A DNA stretch of 37,289 bases, from assembly GCA_020628815.1 (NCBI GenBank), contig JAHDEN010000002.1:1-37289 (forward strand), written 5' to 3'. The position numbers and the translations under genes are program-made. The DNA comes from Chloroflexota bacterium (GTDB taxonomy: Bacteria; Chloroflexota; Anaerolineae; Promineifilales; Promineifilaceae). Every line of letters starts with the position of its first letter. The stretch's first letter is position 1. Positions 1-8,848 of the stretch are shown piece by piece. The notes below the pieces were generated by a model. That model worked only from the letters and a program-made list of their open reading frames with translations. It ran no database searches and was not told the origin of the DNA.

Positions 1-1
1 G

Positions 2-1843
2 GGCAACAATCAAATGATGCTCGAGATTCTGCACGGGAACAACATCGGCTCAGAAGGCTTTTGGGCTTGGCTGGATGTACGCGACATCGATGGCCCTGCG
101 GAAGCGCAACCCCGCTTTAAACACAGCGATGGCAGTGTAAACGGCAGTTGGTGGTGGTGGCGTTCGTCACGCGTCATCGAAGAATATAACCTATCTGGCT
201 CACCCGGCCTTGAACCGATTGCAGAATTCCCCGGCTTTAGTTTTGTGTTGGGAGATATCCATCCACACGTGCTAGCGATGCCCTACATCTTTTTGATTAT
301 CGGCCTGGCACTAACTTGGTATCTTGATGACCGAGAGTGGGAAGAGCCAGCGGCCGAAGGGGTTGTCCCTTGGCTACAAAGCCTGGCATTAAACTTGGGT
401 CTCGAAAAAATGCTGGTGGCAGCTATTTTGTTGGGGGGATTGGCCTTTACCAACACGTGGGATCTTCCCATCCATTTATTTGTGATCATGGGCAGCTTGG
501 CGCTTAATCGATGGAGCAAACTCGGCCGGTTTGACAGCCAAGTTCTTGCAGAAGTGATCGCCACCTCAATCGCCACCATCGCCCTGATACTAATTATTTA
601 CTATCCGTTTTTTACAGGACTAAACTCGCAAGCGGGCGCTCCTTATATTTTGCCCATGCTTGTGCAACCCACACGGCTGGCACATCTGCTGATCATTTTT
701 GGCACACCGCTATTTTTAACGTTTTGCCTGCTGGTTGTTCTCGGCCGCAAACAAGTTGGCAACGGTAAAATCGGCCCAGCAATTGCAGTTGGCGCCGGAC
801 TCCCCCTTTTCCTGCTCGTTTTCAGCCTGCTTTTGGCGATGGCGATTACCGGCTCTGAGTTGGGACAAGGGCTGTATGGTGGCCTCATCAATGAACTGGG
901 CATTACCCTGCCACCCCGAACCGGGCCGGTCGATTTTGGCTGGGGGGCAGCATTTGTTGCTGGTATTCTGCCAACCTATCTCAGCCTAAGGCTAACCTAT
1001 TTTGGGGTTACGATTTTGCTTGGGTTTATTTTAGGGGCGATTGTTTGGTTATGGACCGGACAGCTCGAAAAACCACTGGATTCGGCCGCTGACCGTAATC
1101 TGCTGCCGTTTTTGCTCTTGATGATTTTTACAGGCACCCTGCTTGTGCTAGGCCCTGAATACGTTTATCTCAAAGACAATTTCTTTCAGCGGATCAATAC
1201 GATCTTTAAGTTTTACTATCAGGCGTGGATTTTGTTAGGCTGCGGGGGCTTGGTGGCGCTTGGTTATTTGCTTAAACATGCCAAGACAACCGGCTATGTC
1301 GCGGCCGGGATTTATGCCGTCCTTTTTGTTTTTGCCATTCAATTCCCGATTGTGGGTGCTCAAACACGAGGTGTGGAGTTTCGCGGCTCTGTAGGGTCTG
1401 AATCACGCAGAGAGCCAACGCTAGATGGACTGGTCTTTATGCAGCTGCAAAACGCAAACGATTATGAGGCGCTTCAATGGCTGAAACAATCGGCCGACCC
1501 TTATGATGTGGTACTTGAAGCCACAGGCGGCGCTTATTCGTACTATTCTCGGATTTCTGCAAACTCTGGTTTGACAACCGTTTTAGGCTGGGCCAATCAC
1601 GAGCGACAATGGCGCGGTGACAGCACCGACCAAGTTGAAATTCGAGCCAGCGAAGTCAAAGAAATCTACAACACACGTGATTGGGATCGAGCCACCGCAC
1701 TGCTCAACCATTATGATGTAAGCTATATCTACATCGGGGATTTAGAACGTGCAGATCATGATCCGCGCGGACTAGATAAATTTGCCAATAACCTTGAGGT
1801 CGCTTATGCCAACGATGGGGTCACAATCTATCGGTGGAAGTAA
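2..1843 (+). CDS. DUF2298 / YYY-domain polytopic membrane protein (5' partial)
   Basis: The frame is open from the left edge of the window, so the N-terminus is missing; the first ATG at 14 is probably internal. The visible 613 codons hold many hydrophobic helices and the conserved stretch FSFVLGDIHPHVLAMP, followed further on by YLKDNFFQRINTIFKFYY. Both are characteristic of the DUF2298 (Chlor_Arch_YYY) family found in Chloroflexota and archaea. After the last helix there is a soluble C-terminal part with LGWANHERQWRG and YIYIGDLERADH, again typical of the family. The family resembles polytopic glycosyltransferase-like membrane proteins, but its reaction is not established and I do not assign one. 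The gene ends in a perfect hairpin terminator and converges on the next gene. Confidence 0.88.
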   Translation, partial: GNNQMMLEILHGNNIGSEGFWAWLDVRDIDGPAEAQPRFKHSDGSVNGSWWWWRSSRVIEEYNLSGSPGLEPIAEFPGFSFVLGDIHPHVLAMPYIFLIIGLALTWYLDDREWEEPAAEGVVPWLQSLALNLGLEKMLVAAILLGGLAFTNTWDLPIHLFVIMGSLALNRWSKLGRFDSQVLAEVIATSIATIALILIIYYPFFTGLNSQAGAPYILPMLVQPTRLAHLLIIFGTPLFLTFCLLVVLGRKQVGNGKIGPAIAVGAGLPLFLLVFSLLLAMAITGSELGQGLYGGLINELGITLPPRTGPVDFGWGAAFVAGILPTYLSLRLTYFGVTILLGFILGAIVWLWTGQLEKPLDSAADRNLLPFLLLMIFTGTLLVLGPEYVYLKDNFFQRINTIFKFYYQAWILLGCGGLVALGYLLKHAKTTGYVAAGIYAVLFVFAIQFPIVGAQTRGVEFRGSVGSESRREPTLDGLVFMQLQNANDYEALQWLKQSADPYDVVLEATGGAYSYYSRISANSGLTTVLGWANHERQWRGDSTDQVEIRASEVKEIYNTRDWDRATALLNHYDVSYIYIGDLERADHDPRGLDKFANNLEVAYANDGVTIYRWK

Positions 1844-1870
1844 ACGATGAAAATCAGCAGATAAAAACGA

Positions 1871-1905
1871 AAAAGGCCAAATGCGAATGACGCATTTGGC
1901 CTTTT
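1871..1905. terminator. Bidirectional intrinsic terminator between convergent genes
   Basis: A perfect 15-bp stem (1871-1885 with 1891-1905) closes a 5-nt loop. It has A residues on the left and T residues on the right. It lies 27 bases after the DUF2298 stop and 26 bases after the stop of the convergent minus-strand gene, so it can serve both. Confidence 0.9.
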
Positions 1906-1931
1906 TTGGTGTTTGTGTGCCTTAGATCAAA

Positions 1932-3422
1932 TTACCAGTTTGGCGGTAGTACGTACTCCAACATTCGGCCATCTTCGGTAAACCAGCCACAAGGGCAATT
2001 CGCATTCGGGTTATCAACTTCAACCTCTACCGGCCGCATTGCCGCAGGTAAGAAAACGATTGAGTCCATTTCTGGCCCGATCTCTGGCGCTGCTACAAGA
2101 GCGGTTGGTTCAGCTGTATCAATCCCGGCCGAGCGCGAGCTGTCGCACATTGTGCCTGCGTCAGACGGAGACCAGCCTGCACCCACCGCACACAAGGGGA
2201 TCTGAGTCAACCCAGGAGCGATACGAGTTACTTTCAGATAGTAAAAGGTTGTTGGTTTACGCTTACCCCCTACCTCTTCCACAAATGCGGTAGAGCAATT
2301 TCCATCGCTCATGCAGTCGTTGTATTCACTATCCAGAGCCAAAACTTCGAACCCCATAAACTTATACTGATCAGCTTTAAAAAGCTTCAAGTATTTTGAG
2401 TCCCCAGAGAAGTCTCGGTCAACCGCATGTAAATCAATCGGGATACCCGCCATGCTAATCCAGTCAACGGACAAATCGCGACTTACATCATTATTCCGGA
2501 AGCGATAGGTGCCTGAACCAGGAAACGGCTTGATCGCCTGCAAATCGGCACGGGTTGCGTACATATCTAGCTTTGTGGGTTCATACACCCACAGCGTGTA
2601 ATTAGCTTCTTCCGGTGGAACTGTTTTGATTAGGTCATGACGGCCGGCCGTCCCGCCCCCCTTTACATCAACCATTTGGTCGTTAAACGGCCCAATCGCT
2701 CCAAAATTACCGGGGAAGTTTTGATAGTAATTTTTGAAGTCATGGCTAAATGTATCCACAACAGAGACAGAAATATGCTGCGTCATGGTGTGTTCAAAGG
2801 TCATTTCAAGGTTGCCGCCATCTGAGGCACCGTCACGAAAGAACATTTTACAACCCATGTTTGCAGGCATGATCAGACGCCCTTGGGAGTCAAACTGGAT
2901 TTGATCCCCAACCATAACTATTTCTTGATACCGTGCAGGTCCATCAGACGATCCGCGATTTGGTTGAATATGTCCCACAGGGAAATATTGAATGTTAAAG
3001 AGTTTGTCTGTGATGTCGACCCCGTTCGACCGGATGCGAATACGTGACTCTGGCACAACGGTGGGCCATTGATCACGGATACCATCTTGACCGAGACAAT
3101 ATGCAAAGGGTCTTTCAACTGGCAGCATTCGTGCGGTCACAGTTACATTTTTCCCGTTTTTAGAACCAGAAACATATTGCACTGTGGCTTGACCCGGCTG
3201 GTAAACCAAGGGTGAGCCGGCCATCAAGCTGGGGTCCAAACCACCGCTAATTAGATCCACAACGCTTAACGGCCGGGGCTCAAGCCAGTTTGGGGCTTGT
3301 TGGCCAGACTCAGGCGCTTCAGGATCTGCGTTCGCACTTAACACGAACATGGCCGCTAACAAAATCAGGCTTGTAGGCAGCAGAATATATTTTTTCAAAA
3401 AAGAAGTCATAAAATCATCCAT
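1932..3422 (-). CDS. Secreted protein of unknown function
   Basis: The 496-aa product starts with a clear signal peptide: basic FLKKY, a hydrophobic run to about residue 30 and an Ala-rich end SANADPEAP. The mature protein is hydrophilic, rich in Pro, Gly and Asp, with no further membrane segment. Cysteines are scattered (CLGQDG, CKMFF, CMSDGNC, CPCGWF), which fits disulphides in an exported protein. I recognise no catalytic motif or family. Repeated phrases about a defined value followed by a beta-strand-like pattern suggest a beta-rich fold, but this is only an impression. Translation may instead start at Met5 (3410); neither start has a good Shine-Dalgarno sequence. The gene stands alone, convergent with the DUF2298 gene and downstream of the desaturase terminator on the same strand. 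Confidence 0.75.
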   Translation of the reverse strand: MDDFMTSFLKKYILLPTSLILLAAMFVLSANADPEAPESGQQAPNWLEPRPLSVVDLISGGLDPSLMAGSPLVYQPGQATVQYVSGSKNGKNVTVTARMLPVERPFAYCLGQDGIRDQWPTVVPESRIRIRSNGVDITDKLFNIQYFPVGHIQPNRGSSDGPARYQEIVMVGDQIQFDSQGRLIMPANMGCKMFFRDGASDGGNLEMTFEHTMTQHISVSVVDTFSHDFKNYYQNFPGNFGAIGPFNDQMVDVKGGGTAGRHDLIKTVPPEEANYTLWVYEPTKLDMYATRADLQAIKPFPGSGTYRFRNNDVSRDLSVDWISMAGIPIDLHAVDRDFSGDSKYLKLFKADQYKFMGFEVLALDSEYNDCMSDGNCSTAFVEEVGGKRKPTTFYYLKVTRIAPGLTQIPLCAVGAGWSPSDAGTMCDSSRSAGIDTAEPTALVAAPEIGPEMDSIVFLPAAMRPVEVEVDNPNANCPCGWFTEDGRMLEYVLPPNW

Positions 3423-3577
3423 AGTTTTTCACTGTCAAAATCAGACAAAATAATTCTATCTTGATGTGTTGAACAGAAAAAGATTCTAGGTGAATCAATC
3501 TACCTATTCAGTCAACAAAATCTCACTTTTAGGCTATTCCTCACCGATTGTTTAGTTATGTAGGTGCCCAGAAACGC

Positions 3578-3622
3578 AAAAAAGCGCTTCTCAAACTTTA
3601 GAATCTAAGAAGCGCTTTTTTT
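3578..3622 (-). terminator. Intrinsic terminator of the desaturase gene
   Basis: A 14-bp perfect stem (3578-3591 with 3609-3622) encloses a loop of about 17 nt. Read on the minus strand it ends in a T run. It lies 25 bases past the desaturase stop and separates that gene from the secreted-protein gene. Confidence 0.85.
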
Positions 3623-3646
3623 ATTTAATCAATTGCTTGAAGCAAA

Positions 3647-4690
3647 TTAAGCCATATCCGTGGATGGCTGCAATCGCATCGCCTGCCTAAAAGAAATTAA
3701 TTTACGAGAATTCTCATCCCACAAGGTCAAGAAAATGGAGTCAAGACTAGATGCGAGGGTTAGCTTAACAACCCGGCGGAAAATCTCATTGTCTTTGTGA
3801 CACTGTTCAAGATAGTAGTTAGGAATTTTGGGGCTTAAATGATGGATGTGATGGAAACCGATATTGCCTGTGAACCATTGCATGATAAGGGGTAATTCAT
3901 AGTAAGAACTCCCATGCATCGCGGCCAATGTGTAATCCCAATCATCGTTGTGCTCCCAATATGTGTCTTCAAATTGATGTTGCACATAGAACAGCCATGT
4001 TCCAAGTGTGGAAGCGATCCACCAAACAGGGAACCAAAGCCAGAATGTCTCAACCCATCCTAAAGTTAGCCCAGGAATGACGATCAAGGCGACCATGCCT
4101 AAGTTGGTAAACAAAATCGACATGTTGTTTGATTTGTTCCATTCGGCCGTCATCCCGTAGTGAAAACGTTGCAAAATCACAAATTGAATTGAAGGAGCAA
4201 CGCCGAAAAGAAATAGTGGATTGCGAAAGATGCGATACGCCGCTTTTTTCCCAAATGACGCCTCTTTGTATTCATCAACGGTCAATGTCCAGATATCACC
4301 AATGCCTCGGTCATCTAAATCAGCATGATTTGCATGATGAATAGCATGGTTCCTGCGCCAAGGTTTGTACGGTGTCATGGTAAATATGCCGCAGATACCG
4401 CCAACGCGATCATTGATCTTCTGATCTTTGAAAAATGAGCCATGACCACAATCATGCTGAATTACAAAAATTCGCATGATGAAGCCAGAAGTTGGAATCG
4501 CCATAATCAACGATGCCCACAGGCCCAAATAGTTGTAAGCCAACGCCATCAATATCCAGCTAACAAGCAACCCACCAAATGAATTAATAATTTGCCAAGT
4601 GCCTAATTTAGCATTTGGTTTGGTGTATTTTTTGATCGCCTTTTGCCATCCTGCAAACTCTTCAACCGGTGCATGTTTAAATTCTGTCAT
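3647..4690 (-). CDS. Membrane fatty acid desaturase (acyl-lipid, omega-6/delta-12-like)
   Basis: This 347-aa integral membrane di-iron desaturase has all three histidine boxes: HDCGH near residue 79, HAIHH near 115 and HHIHH near 278. Spacing and length match the DesA/FAD2-like FA_desaturase family, which introduces double bonds into membrane-lipid acyl chains using O2 and reduced ferredoxin or cytochrome. Hydrophobic pairs flank the boxes (LLVSWILMALAYNY, LGMVALIVIPGLTLG). Presence of an oxygen-dependent enzyme suggests an organism that meets oxygen. Start: ATG at 4690 with AGGA 11 bases upstream. A TATAAT-like -10 lies at 4823-4828. Regiospecificity cannot be read from the sequence; delta-12/omega-6 is the nearest-looking group. 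Confidence 0.9.
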   Translation of the reverse strand: MTEFKHAPVEEFAGWQKAIKKYTKPNAKLGTWQIINSFGGLLVSWILMALAYNYLGLWASLIMAIPTSGFIMRIFVIQHDCGHGSFFKDQKINDRVGGICGIFTMTPYKPWRRNHAIHHANHADLDDRGIGDIWTLTVDEYKEASFGKKAAYRIFRNPLFLFGVAPSIQFVILQRFHYGMTAEWNKSNNMSILFTNLGMVALIVIPGLTLGWVETFWLWFPVWWIASTLGTWLFYVQHQFEDTYWEHNDDWDYTLAAMHGSSYYELPLIMQWFTGNIGFHHIHHLSPKIPNYYLEQCHKDNEIFRRVVKLTLASSLDSIFLTLWDENSRKLISFRQAMRLQPSTDMA

Positions 4691-4822
4691 TCTTTATTCC
4701 TGAAATTTAATTGGTATTCGTGGGTCTGTACTAAATCATCTATCCGCATGGGCCACCGGACCAATAGCTTAGTTGAAAACTAAAACTATTAAAATGGGAA
4801 AGGATGGTTAGGAAGACGGTTG

Positions 4823-4828
4823 ATTATA
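4823..4828 (-). promoter_or_regulatory. Candidate -10 element for the desaturase gene
   Basis: A perfect TATAAT on the minus strand lies about 130 bases before the desaturase start. The -35 position holds only a weak match (TATCCA), so this is a candidate only. Confidence 0.35.
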
Positions 4829-4944
4829 GCTACCATTCTCTAAATGGATATTTTGCTCCCTTTAAAAAACACGCTTGTGAGGGGATGGTTACATGCAGTT
4901 AACTTTTAACTCATCTACCAGACTAAAACTGGGGCACAGGCAAC

Positions 4945-4973
4945 AAAAAAGGCCACCCAAGGGTGACCTTTTT
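4945..4973 (-). terminator. Terminator downstream of tRNA-Ser
   Basis: On the minus strand AAGGTCACC pairs with GGTGGCCTT (one G-T pair) across a 4-nt loop, followed by a T run. It begins four bases past the tRNA 3' end. Confidence 0.8.
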
Positions 4974-4976
4974 AGC

Positions 4977-5060
4977 GGAGCGAACAGGATTCGAACCTGC
5001 GTGTCCGTGAGGACTCTCGCTTTCCAAGCGAGTGCAATAGACCAACTATGCGATCGCTCC
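4977..5060 (-). tRNA. tRNA-Ser (anticodon GGA)
   Basis: Read on the minus strand this folds into a full class II tRNA of 84 nt. The acceptor is GGAGCGA/TCGCTCC and the D arm carries GG in its loop. The anticodon stem CTCGC/GCGAG has loop TTGGAAA, giving anticodon GGA for UCC/UCU codons. The long variable arm (GTCC-TCAC-GGAC) is the serine identity feature, and the T arm has TTCGAAT. CCA is not encoded. No integrase or attachment duplication is visible beside it. Confidence 0.95.
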
Positions 5061-5165
5061 AAAGACGTGACTTTGTAACCACAAAACCAAGTATAAAAGA
5101 TTTTGTGTAAAACGGAAATTATTTTACACAGCCCGATTTGGCTAATCGAGCAGATTGGTGCTTAG

Positions 5166-6857
5166 CTAACCAAGACCCAGCAAATCATTGATATCATCGA
5201 TTGAGTCAAGCTTTTTAGCCTTCGCATTTCCTTTCATCTCTGCATAAAACTCTTCATCGTAACGGCGTGACTTAATCGGGATCGGCATCTTAACTCCCCA
5301 ACCAAGCAGCAGCACTTCTTGCTTCTCTTGCAGGCGAGCCAACATGCCGCGCAGTTGATCCCGGCCGGCAAGCCCGGTCAACACCGCTCGAATGTCATCT
5401 TCGTCCCCTAACCAGCCGGTAATTCGGGTTCCTAACTGGGACATAATTTCATCATCGATGCCGGACGGCCGCTGGTCAACCACAAGCAGAGTCACAAAAT
5501 ATTTGCGAAGCTCGCGCGCAATCGTGCCAAACGCCGTTTGTGAAGCCAAATGAGGGCTAAGCAATTTGTGCGCCTCTTCAATCGCAATCACAATCGGTTT
5601 TGGATTAGGAGTACGATTGGTTTTAGCTGCGTCTGTCATCTCGACCCATTGGTTACGAATTCGGCGGGTTAAGATGTTCGAAACCAGCAGATAATCAAGA
5701 TCATTATCGTGTTCACCAAACGACAAAATCACATGTCGGCCGTTCTCGAGCTGATTAACAATCGCGGCCACCGCATCACCGGCCGGCTTTTCAACCACAT
5801 ACGGCCGGTCTGTTAGCTGTTGCAACCGGCCGTGCAAAGTTCGGGCCGCAATTTCATTGATGTTTTGCTCACGCGCCCAATACTCAACAGATCCCGGAGC
5901 CGGAACCATCTTCCCTTTATCATTCTCTTCAGTCAGTCCAGGAGTCAACGCCATATACTCTTTAAGCCAGTCACTGCCAAAGGCGCGAATCAAGCCTGAC
6001 AAAACGACCGAAGCCACATCTGTCAGCTTGAGGGCAGAGGCAAGCAGAGCCAAATCCTCTGACGTAAAATCTTTATACCCGATCTCGAGCGTAAAATCGG
6101 GAGAATTTCCTCGAACCCGAGCGCCAGCGCCTAATCCAGCTACCTGTACTTTGCTGCCAAACAACGACTTTAGCCCCAAAACGGTGATGTCATTATCAGA
6201 ATCTAAATCGTCGTAGGCGTACTCGTTGTGCATATCAAACACAAGAGCCCCAGCCACATCCTCTTTCATCATGCCAGCCAGCACAATACGGGTTAAGAAG
6301 CTCTTTCCGGTACCTGTTGCCCCAAAAATACCGCTGGAGCGCTTGACCAGTTTGCCCAAATCAATGCGCACAGGATGCCCCTGCTCGATCGTTTCACCTA
6401 AGGCCAGCATCCCTTTACCCGCTTTGCCAAAGATCTCTGCGACGTCTCCTTCATCAGCCAACCGGACGGGAGAATGATGACTGGGGACGGTTTTAACCGG
6501 TTTGGGTCCCGATTGCTCTAACCCCTTTTCAACCCGCTCTTGCCAATCTAAAAACTCACTGTCGTCTTCCGGCCCAAGATCTAACATGAGCGTGGCATAG
6601 ACTTCTAGGGTTGTGAACAAAGTCCGGCCGAGTAGGGCTGAACGCACGGCCGGTGCAAGTCGATCACTTTGCTCATCTGCAAAACGGGGGTCTGTTGCAC
6701 CCAATTGCAAATTGGTAACCAAGCCAAAAAATCGCCATCGGCCGCTGTCACAAACGACAAAACTCCCTTCCTGCACTTCATGTGCCGGTACGGTTAAACG
6801 AACTTTAAATCCCTCCCGAAGTCCGCCACCAACGATGTATCCAATTGATTGTTCCAT
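5166..6857 (-). CDS. HerA-type P-loop ATPase with N-terminal HAS-barrel
   Basis: The 563-aa protein starts with a small beta-rich HAS-barrel (about residues 1-90; GYIVGGGLREGFKVRL). An FtsK/HerA-family ATPase core follows: Walker A GATGTGKS at 179-186, the HerA-like DMHNEY at about 208-213, Walker B VIAIEEAHK near 425 and a later VVDQRPSGID/QLGTRITG region carrying sensor and arginine positions. HerA proteins form hexameric DNA translocases, in archaea paired with the nuclease NurA for end resection. No NurA is present here; the partner is instead the HAS-barrel protein encoded 16 bases upstream. The start at 6857 has no Shine-Dalgarno sequence, only a purine-poor leader like that of its neighbour, so translation may depend on coupling. 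Translocase activity is well supported; the substrate and partner nuclease are unknown. Confidence 0.85.
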   Translation of the reverse strand: MEQSIGYIVGGGLREGFKVRLTVPAHEVQEGSFVVCDSGRWRFFGLVTNLQLGATDPRFADEQSDRLAPAVRSALLGRTLFTTLEVYATLMLDLGPEDDSEFLDWQERVEKGLEQSGPKPVKTVPSHHSPVRLADEGDVAEIFGKAGKGMLALGETIEQGHPVRIDLGKLVKRSSGIFGATGTGKSFLTRIVLAGMMKEDVAGALVFDMHNEYAYDDLDSDNDITVLGLKSLFGSKVQVAGLGAGARVRGNSPDFTLEIGYKDFTSEDLALLASALKLTDVASVVLSGLIRAFGSDWLKEYMALTPGLTEENDKGKMVPAPGSVEYWAREQNINEIAARTLHGRLQQLTDRPYVVEKPAGDAVAAIVNQLENGRHVILSFGEHDNDLDYLLVSNILTRRIRNQWVEMTDAAKTNRTPNPKPIVIAIEEAHKLLSPHLASQTAFGTIARELRKYFVTLLVVDQRPSGIDDEIMSQLGTRITGWLGDEDDIRAVLTGLAGRDQLRGMLARLQEKQEVLLLGWGVKMPIPIKSRRYDEEFYAEMKGNAKAKKLDSIDDINDLLGLG

Positions 6858-6873
6858 AATGTTTTTGATGTTG

Positions 6874-7479
6874 TTAGAGATTTAGATCTGGCAGCGACGC
6901 GCTCAACCCTTCAAGCGTTGGCATAAGCATGTCATAGTTCCCACGCAGTAGTTCAATCACTTCCCGCACGGCCGACATCGCCCAAGGGCGGTCGTTTCCA
7001 CGCCGAGCAAACACATCTAAAATGTGAGCTTGCAACAGCTGATCGGCCGGAATTTTGGTCGAGCTATTATTTTGAATCAGGCGCAAATAGTTGAGCTCTG
7101 CGGTAAACGCCCGAATCTCATCGTCAGTACATAAACGGACTGGGTCGAGGTTCAAGGGAGGGCGAGGCGGCAACCCTTGGCGCACGTCTCCATTTGATAA
7201 GTAACCAATGGTCAATATGCTCATTTCTAATGGCAACAGCCGGTTTTGCCGCTGATCCTCGATAATCTCCGGCCGAGGATCCTCAGTCATCACCAAACGC
7301 TGAATCAGCTGATCATCGTTGATGTGCATGTCATAAATCAGGCCAAATATCGACTCCCGATTACCGATAGGCTCTGCAATCACCAAACAGCCAAAGGCCG
7401 GGGCTTCTAACTGATTAACCCGCGAACCAACCGAAAATCCGGCCGTTGATGCTCTTAATACTCTTCCAATTTCTGTCAT
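6874..7479 (-). CDS. HAS-barrel domain protein, HerA partner
   Basis: I chose ATG at 7479 (201 aa; TEIGRVLRAST). The longer frame from 7533 adds 18 residues of poor character. The first ~95 residues resemble the HAS-barrel found at the N-terminus of HerA/ATP synthase-like ATPases: GRVLRASTAGFSVGSRV, then FGCLVIAEP and FGLIYDM. The rest is helical (EIRAFTAELNYLRLI, QAHILDVFARR) without catalytic motifs. Its stop lies 16 bases before the HerA start, so the two form an operon and probably a complex. By position it could be an adaptor or loading subunit of the HerA hexamer; this is inference. It shows no nuclease signature of the NurA type. Confidence 0.7.
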   Translation of the reverse strand: MTEIGRVLRASTAGFSVGSRVNQLEAPAFGCLVIAEPIGNRESIFGLIYDMHINDDQLIQRLVMTEDPRPEIIEDQRQNRLLPLEMSILTIGYLSNGDVRQGLPPRPPLNLDPVRLCTDDEIRAFTAELNYLRLIQNNSSTKIPADQLLQAHILDVFARRGNDRPWAMSAVREVIELLRGNYDMLMPTLEGLSASLPDLNL

Positions 7480-7972
7480 AGTTTTTGTGTTGGTGTTATT
7501 GATTTGGGTTAAACACCCCAGACTCGCAACCAATGCTAATAAATATTAAAAGTTGAAGATTAAAATTAGGAACATTTATAAAATTCCCGATCCTAAAAAG
7601 ATTATTCACACAGTCTGTAGAATGATTTCTATCAACATTCATTAACACAAGTGTTCTATTTTTATCAGATGCGATGGCAGAAGTCGAATTTTTCCAACTT
7701 AATGCATGTCCTGTAAGTAACCTAAGCCATACAGCTTAATGCAAGATCAACCGCAGAGGACAAGTGAATATTTCTTGATAGCTACAAGGTACCATCTAAA
7801 ATAATACCAATTTCCTTAATCTTTGGGTTCACCGTTGGTCATAGTTATGTTCATTGGTAAACTCAACAAGCTTGCGACTCAAACACAAGAAAGGTCCAAC
7901 CAAAATATCCCTATCTCGCCCAGTCAAGCACAACATGGGCAAAGGTGAGATGGTTAATCAATTCGTAAAATT
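7480..7972. other. Divergent control region between HAS-barrel/herA and the ABC pair
   Basis: This AT-rich 493-bp stretch has no credible gene. A 9-bp direct repeat CTTAATGCA occurs at 7698-7706 and 7735-7743. A candidate plus-strand promoter lies at 7775-7802. No CGGCCG occurs here, unlike in the genes on either side. I see no hairpin terminator or recognisable riboswitch. Confidence 0.5.
7775..7802 (+). promoter_or_regulatory. Candidate promoter of the ABC transporter pair
   Basis: TTGATA (7775-7780), a 16-bp spacer and TAAAAT (7797-7802) make a good sigma-70-like match. This would give a leader of about 165 nt before the TTG start at 7973. Confidence 0.4.
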
Positions 7973-8848
7973 TTGCTTCAAGTAAATGCTCTCACAAAAA
8001 ACTTCCAGTCTTTTTGTGTTCTAAATAATGTGTCCCTCACTCTGGGGCGAAATCAAATTCTAGGCATTCTAGGGCCAAACGGAGCTGGGAAAACAACGCT
8101 TTTGCGCGTGTTAACCGGCATCTTGCCACCCAACTCTGGCGAAATTGTGCCGCTAGCAGGTCAGTGGCCCAAAATCGGCTTTAAACCGGAACGCCTGCAC
8201 TTTCCAGAACGGATGAAGGTACGCCAGTATCTCACCATGATGGCCTCGATGAGCGGATACAGCCGCAGGGAAACCCCGGCCGCAGTTGATCAAATTTTAC
8301 AATTAGTTGGGATGACCTCTGCCCAGAACCACAAAATCAGCAAATGTTCAAAAGGGATGCGGCAGCGCATCGGCCTGGCCCAAGCTCTGCTGGGTGATCC
8401 TGACCTATTGATTCTTGATGAGCCAGGTGATGGTCTAGACCCGATTGGGCAGCAGGAAATGCGGGCGATTTTGCAGATGTTGCGCGAGCAAGGCAAAACT
8501 ATTTTGATGTGCACTCATCGTTTAAATGATGTCAAGGCACTCTGCACAGACATCGCCATCATGTCACGGGGTGAAATCGTCTACACATCTTCACTCTCCA
8601 AAGTCACCGAGTCCTCTGGCAACACTCAAATTATTTGTGACGGAAATTTAGACACGATCCGCTCGTTGCTTGAATCGCTTAATCCCGGAATCAAAGTAAT
8701 CGAAAATCGTGTTGAGCTGGCCCAAGAAGCCCTATCTTTGCGTCGGGACGTTTTGCGCCTGCTGCTTTCAGCCGGGCATGATGTATTGAGAATAGAACGG
8801 CCGGAAGCATCATTAAATGATATTTACGCCAAAATGATTCGCCAATGA
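7973..8848 (+). CDS. ABC transporter ATP-binding protein
   Basis: This 291-aa ABC ATPase has Walker A GPNGAGKTT (about residues 34-42), signature CSKGMRQR (about 124), Walker B LLILDEPGDGLD and H-loop MCTH. The signature departs from LSGGQ, as is common in ABC-2 exporters of the CcmA/NatA type. The start is a TTG: an in-frame TAA lies at 7955-7957 and no ATG occurs before the conserved domain. The C-terminal ~80 residues form the usual extra domain of these exporters. The stop overlaps the permease start by four bases (ATGA), so the two are translationally coupled and form one exporter. The substrate is unknown. Confidence 0.9.
   Translation: MLQVNALTKNFQSFCVLNNVSLTLGRNQILGILGPNGAGKTTLLRVLTGILPPNSGEIVPLAGQWPKIGFKPERLHFPERMKVRQYLTMMASMSGYSRRETPAAVDQILQLVGMTSAQNHKISKCSKGMRQRIGLAQALLGDPDLLILDEPGDGLDPIGQQEMRAILQMLREQGKTILMCTHRLNDVKALCTDIAIMSRGEIVYTSSLSKVTESSGNTQIICDGNLDTIRSLLESLNPGIKVIENRVELAQEALSLRRDVLRLLLSAGHDVLRIERPEASLNDIYAKMIRQ

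Noticed and set aside
4977..5060. tRNA-Ser as an integration site of a mobile element
   Set aside because: There is no integrase, no direct repeat of the tRNA 3' end and no change in gene character beside it.
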